DNA of 5,764 nucleotides from Bacteroidota bacterium (GTDB lineage Bacteria; Bacteroidota; Ignavibacteria; Ignavibacteriales; Melioribacteraceae): positions 1 through 5,764 of the forward strand of contig JAKAMS010000180.1 in NCBI GenBank assembly GCA_021812745.1, written 5' to 3'. Below are positions 1 to 5,764 of this stretch, piece by piece. Position numbers and translations under genes: made by a program. Positions within the stretch are counted from its first letter, which is position 1; the number at the start of each line of letters is the position of its first letter. Below the pieces are notes generated by a model. The model made no database searches and had not been told where the DNA came from. It worked only from the letters and a program-made list of their open reading frames with translations.

Positions 1-3000
1 ACGGGAATTTTTGTGGGTGATTTTAGCGAAACGAAAGGCTGGGCAAAGGTAAAAGATCTAATAAATAATCATCCGGAAATATTTTGGATATTAGTTTCAA
101 AAGATAATCAAGAATATAAACGCGATAGCTGCAAAACTTTCAATCGTATTGCGCAAGATTTACTTGCCAAGCTTCTAAATTGTGCCGACTTTTTTGTTTT
201 GGGTTCGCCAGTAGAAACTCAATGTTTAGCTGCTATAGAGGCAGCTCTTTGTGATCTTCCAATCATTATGAGAAACACAGGAATTTTTGCTGACTTTACT
301 GAAAGTGAGAAAGCAAAGGCTGGTGTTTTTGGAGAAGATTTCGAAAATGCTTTGAGTAAAATTTTGCAGAAAAATTTTACTCCTAGAAAACTTATGATTG
401 AAAAAGAATTTACTATAAATGGGATGGTAAATCAATGGAAAACTATAATTCAAAAAGCGCGAATACTGAGAAACAGTTCTGTTAAAGAATTAGCAAAAGA
501 GAAATTGCCATTCTTCACCGTTGTAGTTCCTACATATAATCAAGCCCAATATTTAGGAGAAGCATTAGATAGTTTGTTAGCGCAAACATTTCAAAATTGG
601 GAAGCAATCATTGTAAATGACGGCAGCACAGATAATACACGTAATGTAATGGACAAGTATAGAGCAAAAGATAAACGGTTCAAGTTTTACAATAAAGAAA
701 ACGGTGGTGTCTCATCGGCTCTTAATGTGGGAATTAAAAATGCGGTAGGAGAATGGCTTTGCTGGCTCTCTTCAGATGATTGGTTTGAAAAAGATAAGTT
801 GGAGACACATTATAATGCCATATTAGAAAATCCTGAAATTAAATTTTTCCGTTCTCATTGGTCTTTATTTTATGATGAAACTAAGAAAAAATTAGAAACA
901 GGTGTTTGGCTTCCCGAACCAAAGCCACAATTTCAAGTGACAAGTTATTTTATTACAAATTATAATCACGGAAATTCAATTGCGATACATAAAACCGTAT
1001 TCGATAATGTAGGACTGTTCAATGAAACAATGCGCCAAGGTCAAGATTTTGACATGTGGGTTAGGATCTCTTCAAAATACAAATCGCACTTTATTAATAA
1101 ACGGACTTGTGTAACAAGAATTCACAAAGGTCAGACCACAAATACTTTTTTTGAAGGAGGCGTGTTCGATTCCACACGGGCACTAATTGACTTTCTGAAT
1201 AATAATCAGTTCGAAGCGTTATTCCCATTTTACAATCTTAAAGATCCTAATAATGTAAAAGATGTTATTACCGAGATATTGTCAATTACAATAAAGTACG
1301 ATTCGTTTTTGTACAAGTGTGGGTATACAACAGCTCTGATTGACAGTATGCGCGATTGGATGTTTAGAACTCTTCCGAGCAATCTAAGAAAACAATCATT
1401 TGAATTACTAGAAGAAAAAGCAAAAGAATTTCTTGAACTGCCTTTGAATGAAAATTTAAAAAAAGTGATTCAAAAAATATATAGCAGAGAAAAATATAAA
1501 TATGAAAAATATGATTTTGTTTATGGCATAATTGATTATATAAAACAGCTATTAAGTAATGGCGAACAGAAATATGCAAAAGCGCTAGAAATATATCTGT
1601 TGAAAGTATCTCCTCTTTATTCTTTTCAACCAATTAATAAATATTCTCCTGTTTTGGTTGATTATCCGCTAAATGGCAAATTCGTACAATTAAAGCCAAA
1701 GCAAATTGTCTCATGGTCTGCCAATCCTCACCCCATATCATCAAATAGAATTGTGCATAAATTGAAAATAAAATGCCATCAATGCGATTCGACATTTAAA
1801 ATAAATTTTGACTATCAATTTTTGCCTACTCCATACAATGAGAATTTTATTTGTCCGGAATGTAAAACTGGTATGCACTTCAGCGATATGAACTTTGATA
1901 AAGACTTAACAGAATTTCACAAATTGCGCGTTAAGGCTTCTCCAAGTGAAAACCAATCCATACCAAAAATTGCTTTCTTGCTTAGAGATACTGCCACTGT
2001 AGGGGGAGGGAATAAAATTGTTTTTAAATACATGGATTGGTTAAAAAAGCTTGGATGCCAAATAGTGATTTTCTCTTATAGTCCAAAACCAGATTGGATT
2101 AAAATTGATTATGATTATTTCCAAATTACAGAGGAGTCCTTAGTCTGTGCAGACAATATTGATTTATTTATAGTGGTCAGCATTTTTGATTTGCCAAAAT
2201 TATTAAATGAAGTTCCGATAAATAAAATTGTACATCTATGCCAGGGATACGAGGGCTACCACTATGGGAGCGATTATAATAGTGTGTTATCTGATAAACA
2301 TATTCTGACAAAACTGCATGCTATTCCAGTAAGGAATATTGTTGTTTCCCAGCATTTGGTTGATTTGTTCAAAGACAAATTTAGAAAGCGTGTTGAATAT
2401 GTGCCCAATGGAGTTGATCATAAAATATTTACGTTAAATGAAGGGAAAAAATCAGTAGAGAAATCAATACTATTTGTTGGAAATATTTACCACTCGTTAA
2501 AAGGTTTTGTTTTCCTTGCCAGTACTCTTCGGGCAATTCAAAATTCTATTGAAAGAGTGGACGACCTAAAACTTTATGTTGCCTTAGGTAGAAATATTAG
2601 TGGACAACAAATGATCAAAGAGGAACTTGAAAGAAATACAGGATGTAAAGTTGAACTGAAATTTAAATTATCATCAACAGAAATGTCGTCCTTAATGCAA
2701 AAAGTAAGTTTAGTTGCATGCTCTTCATGGTACGAAGGATTTTCATTACCTCTCATAGAAGCTATGGCAGTTGGAACTCCGGTAATAACAACCAATAACA
2801 TGGGCGCAGAAAGTTTCTGCTCAAATAATTATAACAGCTATGTTGTAAAATATGGTGACTTAAATAGTCTTACAGATAGAATACTTACAATAATTAAAGG
2901 CGGCAACTATCTTCCTCAAATTATCAGCAATGCACGAAAGACGTCTCTACAGTATTCTGAATATTATTCTGCCCAAAATTTTGTAAAATCATTTCAAAAT

Positions 3001-4752
3001 CTTTTAAAGAAAGAATTTGATGATAAAAAAATTGAAGGATTGTTGAGTGGATATATAATCCCAGAGTTACAAGATATTCGTGAAGTTATTGATTCGCGGG
3101 TTTCTGTAATAATTCCGGTATATAATCAGTTGAAGCATACTAAAGAGTGTCTGGAAAGTTTGTCGAAATCCTTAAATGAAAAAGTAAAGTTAATTGTTGT
3201 CAATAACGCAAGTACAGATGGAACAAAAAAATATCTTGAATCAATATCGGATGAAAAATTCAATCTCATTGTTATTAATAATAATGAAAATCTCGGATTT
3301 CCAAAAGCTGTGAATCAAGGATTATCCATATCTGACGGTGCGTATATAATTGTAGCAAACAACGATATAATTTTTACGGAGGGATGGCTGGATAAAATGG
3401 TAGAAGCCGCTGAATCGGAAACGAAAATAGGCATTGTTGGCACAATGTCTAATCTTGCCAACGGCATTCAGATGGATAAAAAAATAAAATATAAAACAAC
3501 AAAAGAAATGCATAAGTATGCGGAAATCATTAGCAAAAAGAATAATGACAAGTATCTATATGCCGAACGAATTGATTTTCTTTGCACTCTGATTAAAAAA
3601 GAAGTTGTTGATAAAATAGGAGGTTTAGATGAGCGGTATTCTCCCGGGAACTATGATGATGATGATTACTGCTTGAGGTCAAATATTGCCGGATATAAGA
3701 CTGTTGTTGCCCAAAATGTTTTTATACATCATCATGGATCCAAAACCTTTTTTGCAAATGTTCAAATACCATTGGCTAGTTTGTACGAAATAAATTTGCA
3801 AAAATTTGTGCAAAAATGGGGAGCTTCTCCTGATGAATTATGGGGGCACATCAAACCGGCTGTCCCACGTAATTATTCATACCCGGTAAACAGCAATAAA
3901 TTTATCCAATATTGGGAACGTGCGAAAATTCAAATCTCTGAAAAAGAATATTCTTTTGCGTTGGAATCTATAATAGAAGCCATTGCTTTTTATCCGCACG
4001 ATAATAACATAGGATTAGAAATTGAATACAGCGGACTTATAGATTTTGCAGGAAATATTGCTCTTCTGACAGGTGATTATGAAACCGCAAAAAAATATTT
4101 TGAAGAGGAATTGCAGCTTATTCCAGATTCATCTTCTGCCTGTGTTGGATTGGGCGAAGTATTTTTTGCTCAGGAACAATTTGAAAATGCTAAGGTAATG
4201 TTCGAATGGGCAGTTAAAAACGATCCTAAAAACGAAGTAGCGGCTGAAAAATTAATCCAAGTAAATGAACTTTTGGGGCTAGATCAGAAAAATAATTTGC
4301 TTGATTTTAATTCGGATGATTTAGAAAACTTTCTAAGATCTGCTATTATTCAATCTCAGGCTCTTGTTAGAGATGGAAAAATCTCGGAGGCGCTAGATTT
4401 ACTTGAAAGTAATGAGGAAAGATTAAATGAGTTGTTAACTGACCGGAAAGAGGTTCTTATTGCCGCGGATTATTTTAATACAATAGGATTTATGAATTTA
4501 AAATTAGGCAATGCCGATAAAGCTCACTCGTATTTTGAAATGGCTCTTAATTTGGATTCAGCTTCATCGGAGGCGTGTATAGGACTTGGTGAGATTTTCT
4601 ATATAAAAGATAAAAATGAAGAAGCAAAAACTATGCTTGAATGGGGGATCAAAAACAATCCCAACAATACTGCTGCGGCAGAACTTCTTTCACGGGTAAA
4701 CGCATTGTTGGGTCTAGAAAAAAATCATAATTCATTTCTTATAGAGAAATAA
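1..4752 (+). CDS. Multi-domain glycosyltransferase (GT4 partial - GT2 - zinc ribbon - GT4 - GT2 - TPR), 5'-truncated
   Basis: This protein probably transfers several sugars from nucleotide-sugar donors during surface-glycan or glycoprotein assembly in the cytoplasm; no signal peptide or membrane segment is seen. Residues are numbered from the in-frame GTG at 13. That GTG is not the start: the frame is open to base 1, and the codon lies inside the first beta-strand of a GT-B donor domain. Domains in order: residues 1-150, C-terminal half of a GT4-like domain (K8-G9; E68-X7-E76); 167-377, GT2 (PTYNQ 173-177, NDGSTDNT 202-209, SSDD 253-256, QDFDMW 344-349, H371); 380-570, helical, unassigned; 588-617, CxxC-X22-CxxC; 651-1010, GT4 (GGGN 664-667, QGYEG 744-748, PNGVD 798-802, K830-G831, E908-X7-E916); 1029-1275, second GT2 (PVYNQ 1035-1039, NNASTDGT 1064-1071, ANND 1115-1118, DDDD 1215-1218, HHHG 1239-1242); 1297-1572, TPRs. 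The sequence shows these motifs; the family names are firm, while sugars and acceptor are unknown. It ends at TAA 4750-4752, abutting the next gene. Confidence 0.93.
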   Translation, partial: TGIFVGDFSETKGWAKVKDLINNHPEIFWILVSKDNQEYKRDSCKTFNRIAQDLLAKLLNCADFFVLGSPVETQCLAAIEAALCDLPIIMRNTGIFADFTESEKAKAGVFGEDFENALSKILQKNFTPRKLMIEKEFTINGMVNQWKTIIQKARILRNSSVKELAKEKLPFFTVVVPTYNQAQYLGEALDSLLAQTFQNWEAIIVNDGSTDNTRNVMDKYRAKDKRFKFYNKENGGVSSALNVGIKNAVGEWLCWLSSDDWFEKDKLETHYNAILENPEIKFFRSHWSLFYDETKKKLETGVWLPEPKPQFQVTSYFITNYNHGNSIAIHKTVFDNVGLFNETMRQGQDFDMWVRISSKYKSHFINKRTCVTRIHKGQTTNTFFEGGVFDSTRALIDFLNNNQFEALFPFYNLKDPNNVKDVITEILSITIKYDSFLYKCGYTTALIDSMRDWMFRTLPSNLRKQSFELLEEKAKEFLELPLNENLKKVIQKIYSREKYKYEKYDFVYGIIDYIKQLLSNGEQKYAKALEIYLLKVSPLYSFQPINKYSPVLVDYPLNGKFVQLKPKQIVSWSANPHPISSNRIVHKLKIKCHQCDSTFKINFDYQFLPTPYNENFICPECKTGMHFSDMNFDKDLTEFHKLRVKASPSENQSIPKIAFLLRDTATVGGGNKIVFKYMDWLKKLGCQIVIFSYSPKPDWIKIDYDYFQITEESLVCADNIDLFIVVSIFDLPKLLNEVPINKIVHLCQGYEGYHYGSDYNSVLSDKHILTKLHAIPVRNIVVSQHLVDLFKDKFRKRVEYVPNGVDHKIFTLNEGKKSVEKSILFVGNIYHSLKGFVFLASTLRAIQNSIERVDDLKLYVALGRNISGQQMIKEELERNTGCKVELKFKLSSTEMSSLMQKVSLVACSSWYEGFSLPLIEAMAVGTPVITTNNMGAESFCSNNYNSYVVKYGDLNSLTDRILTIIKGGNYLPQIISNARKTSLQYSEYYSAQNFVKSFQNLLKKEFDDKKIEGLLSGYIIPELQDIREVIDSRVSVIIPVYNQLKHTKECLESLSKSLNEKVKLIVVNNASTDGTKKYLESISDEKFNLIVINNNENLGFPKAVNQGLSISDGAYIIVANNDIIFTEGWLDKMVEAAESETKIGIVGTMSNLANGIQMDKKIKYKTTKEMHKYAEIISKKNNDKYLYAERIDFLCTLIKKEVVDKIGGLDERYSPGNYDDDDYCLRSNIAGYKTVVAQNVFIHHHGSKTFFANVQIPLASLYEINLQKFVQKWGASPDELWGHIKPAVPRNYSYPVNSNKFIQYWERAKIQISEKEYSFALESIIEAIAFYPHDNNIGLEIEYSGLIDFAGNIALLTGDYETAKKYFEEELQLIPDSSSACVGLGEVFFAQEQFENAKVMFEWAVKNDPKNEVAAEKLIQVNELLGLDQKNNLLDFNSDDLENFLRSAIIQSQALVRDGKISEALDLLESNEERLNELLTDRKEVLIAADYFNTIGFMNLKLGNADKAHSYFEMALNLDSASSEACIGLGEIFYIKDKNEEAKTMLEWGIKNNPNNTAAAELLSRVNALLGLEKNHNSFLIEK
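1774..1863 (+). other. Putative zinc ribbon inside the large glycosyltransferase
   Basis: Residues C588-HQ-C591 and C614-PE-C617 form two CxxC knuckles separated by 22 residues, the spacing expected of a small zinc ribbon. It sits between the helical region after the first GT2 domain and the start of the complete GT4 domain. It may be a structural hinge or a binding module. Metal binding is inferred from the cysteine pattern alone. Confidence 0.6.
4069..4296 (+). repeat. TPR block, copy 1 of an internal duplication
   Basis: Residues 1353-1428 form about two TPR-like helical hairpins ending in AAEKL...VNELLGL. They align without gaps to residues 1498-1573, at an offset of 145 residues. I count 37 identical positions out of 76. 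The shared landmarks are the AC-x-GLGE core (1376-1382), an EW pair (1398-1399), KN-x-P-x-N and the VN-x-LLGL end. The block is part of the coding sequence and probably binds a protein partner or acceptor. Confidence 0.8.
4504..4731 (+). repeat. TPR block, copy 2 of an internal duplication
   Basis: Residues 1498-1573 repeat the block at 1353-1428, with the matching core AC-x-GLGE (1521-1527), EW (1543-1544) and VNALLGL (1562-1568). Six residues after this copy the protein stops, so the duplicated unit forms its natural C-terminus. The copies are clearly diverged, so this is an old duplication and not a recent DNA repeat. Confidence 0.8.
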
Positions 4753-4755
4753 TTG
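4744..4755 (+). promoter_or_regulatory. Stop/start junction with weak ribosome-binding site
   Basis: GAGAAA (4744-4749) is followed by the stop TAA (4750-4752) and directly by the proposed TTG start (4753-4755). GAG six bases before the TTG is only a minimal Shine-Dalgarno match. Start and stop are adjacent and in the same frame, so ribosomes finishing the first gene are well placed to re-initiate here. The start choice rests on the conserved N-terminal strand of the downstream enzyme, not on the strength of this site. Confidence 0.45.
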
Positions 4756-5764
4756 CCCACTATAACATTAATAATGATTGTTAAAAATGAGGGGAAAAAT
4801 CTGGATGAATGCTTAGATTCAGTGAAAGATGTTGCTGATGAAATGATTATTGTTGATACCGGTTCAACAGACGGCACTATTCAAATAGCGGAAAAATATA
4901 AAGCGAAAATATTTCAATACGAGTGGACTAATAATTTTTCTTCTGCAAGAAATTTTGCTTTGGGAAAAGCGACCGGAGATTGGATCTTTTATCTGGATGC
5001 TGACGAGCGCTTGGATAGTAATTCTGTTGCCGAATTTAAAAAATTAAGTGATGCGAATTTATTAATTGGCTATTACTGCACAGTTAAAAATTATCATCTG
5101 GATAGAAATCGCGATAATTCAGTCCGCCACATACGATTATTTGCTAATTCACCTGGAATAAAATTTACGGGAAAAGTATACGAGCAATTGGAACCATCTT
5201 TAACCCAGAACAAATATCAATTTCTCCATTCGAACGTTCTTATTCATCATATTGGCTATGCCGGTTCAAAAGAAGAGAAACAAAAAAAAATAGAAAGAAA
5301 CCTTTTTCTGCTGAAAGAAGAATATGAAACCACAAAAACGGCTTACTCTCTTTTTCAAATCGCTCAGTCATATAGTATTCTTAACGATAAGTTAAACGCA
5401 TTCAAATATTATAAAAATGCAGGCGAAAGCGTTGGATTAGACAGATCCTTGCGTGCTCAATGTTTTGCGGCTATTGCACATATAGCATACTATGACCATA
5501 AAAGTATTGAAGCTGAAAGATATATTCAGTTCTCAATTAAGTTAGATGATAGGCAGCCATTTGCTCAATTGCTATCCGCTAAAATCGCATTACGCAAAGG
5601 AGATTACCTAACAGCTGAACTAAGATGCCGCGGCGCCCAGCAATTAAATCAAAATATGATACTTGGAAAAGAACAGTCTAAACTGGCAATTTTGCTGGAT
5701 CCTGAAGAGGTAATTTGTTATGGTTTAACTCTGGCGCTTCAAAACAAAAATTTTACAAATATCA
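4753..5764 (+). CDS. GT2 glycosyltransferase with TPR-like C-terminal region, 3'-truncated
   Basis: This is a family 2 (GT-A fold) glycosyltransferase of the SunS / LPS beta-1,4-glucosyltransferase-like group, expected to add a sugar from a nucleotide donor in the cytoplasm. The frame is open for 337 codons to the window end, so the C-terminus is missing. Motifs: the first strand runs into IVKNE (9-13); DTGSTDGT (35-42) is the nucleotide-binding loop; RNFAL follows; DADE (82-85) is the metal-binding DXD; VRHIRLF (124-130) and HHIGY (165-169) are typical of the group. From about residue 175 the protein is helical with TPR-like spacing of A, L, G and Y, for example KGDYLTAEL near 282-290. TTG 4753 is the preferred start because it gives the usual few residues (MPTITL) before the conserved strand; the next candidate, ATG 4774, would remove most of that strand. 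It follows the upstream stop with no gap and in the same frame, which suggests coupled translation. No ATG fits, and the Shine-Dalgarno match is weak. The family is secure; the sugar and acceptor are unknown. Confidence 0.88.
   Translation, partial: MPTITLIMIVKNEGKNLDECLDSVKDVADEMIIVDTGSTDGTIQIAEKYKAKIFQYEWTNNFSSARNFALGKATGDWIFYLDADERLDSNSVAEFKKLSDANLLIGYYCTVKNYHLDRNRDNSVRHIRLFANSPGIKFTGKVYEQLEPSLTQNKYQFLHSNVLIHHIGYAGSKEEKQKKIERNLFLLKEEYETTKTAYSLFQIAQSYSILNDKLNAFKYYKNAGESVGLDRSLRAQCFAAIAHIAYYDHKSIEAERYIQFSIKLDDRQPFAQLLSAKIALRKGDYLTAELRCRGAQQLNQNMILGKEQSKLAILLDPEEVICYGLTLALQNKNFTNI

Noticed and set aside
13..15. GTG as the start codon of the large gene
   Set aside because: The frame is open upstream to base 1, and the codon falls inside the first strand of a GT-B donor domain (GIFVGDF), directly before its K-G motif. 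The gene starts outside the window.
1..300. Similar stretches at 1-24 and 277-300 (both encoding TGIF followed by acidic and aromatic residues)
   Set aside because: The match is short and AT-rich. Each stretch fits its own place in the GT4 fold (first strand versus the loop after the E-X7-E helix), so chance similarity is enough.
226..3513. Short minus-strand frames (226-453, 1364-1633, 2574-2801, 3322-3513)
   Set aside because: They lie wholly opposite conserved glycosyltransferase coding sequence. Their translations are low in complexity and rich in F, I, C and H, with no recognisable motif, as expected of antisense shadows.
3655..3666. Four GAT repeats as a microsatellite
   Set aside because: They encode the aspartates of the conserved catalytic-base loop of the second GT2 domain (NYDDDDYCLR), so protein function explains them.
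4740..4775. Terminator or promoter between the two genes
   Set aside because: There is no spacer, no GC-rich hairpin followed by a T run, and no convincing -35/-10 pair. Co-transcription is the simplest reading.
4774..4776. ATG as the start of the second gene
   Set aside because: It would delete most of the conserved first beta-strand of the GT2 fold and has no Shine-Dalgarno sequence before it. The TTG at 4753 gives the usual N-terminus.

Overview
The window is a densely coded, AT-rich stretch (about one third G+C by eye). It is read on the + strand from end to end and carries two adjacent glycosyltransferase genes. Both are cut by the window: the first at its 5' end, the second at its 3' end. 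The low G+C, weak ribosome-binding sites and long fusions of glycosyltransferases with tetratricopeptide repeats (TPRs) suggest the Bacteroidota/Chlorobi/Ignavibacteria side of the bacteria. That placement is an impression from sequence style, not a proof.

Positions 1-4752 encode the C-terminal 1583 residues of a very large, apparently cytoplasmic protein. Its modules in order are: the donor-binding half of a GT-B (GT4-like) domain, a complete GT-A (family GT2) domain, a helical stretch of unknown function, a four-cysteine zinc-ribbon-like segment, a second, complete GT4-like domain, a second and different GT2 domain, and a TPR tail that contains an internal duplication. All four catalytic modules keep recognisable signature residues, so this looks like a working multi-enzyme polypeptide.

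Positions 4753-5764 encode the first 337 residues of a second protein. It has a GT2 domain of the SunS / LPS beta-glucosyltransferase-like type ('MIVKNE' start, DTGSTDGT, DADE) followed by TPR-like helices. It starts at a TTG directly after the TAA of the first gene, in the same frame and with no spacer, so the two are almost certainly co-transcribed and translationally coupled.

Together they look like part of a surface-glycan or protein-glycosylation cluster. Several sugars could be added in sequence by one multi-domain enzyme, with TPR segments serving for acceptor or partner binding. Sugar and acceptor identities cannot be read from the sequence. No RNA gene, mobile element, CRISPR array, promoter or terminator was found, and there is no intergenic space in the window.
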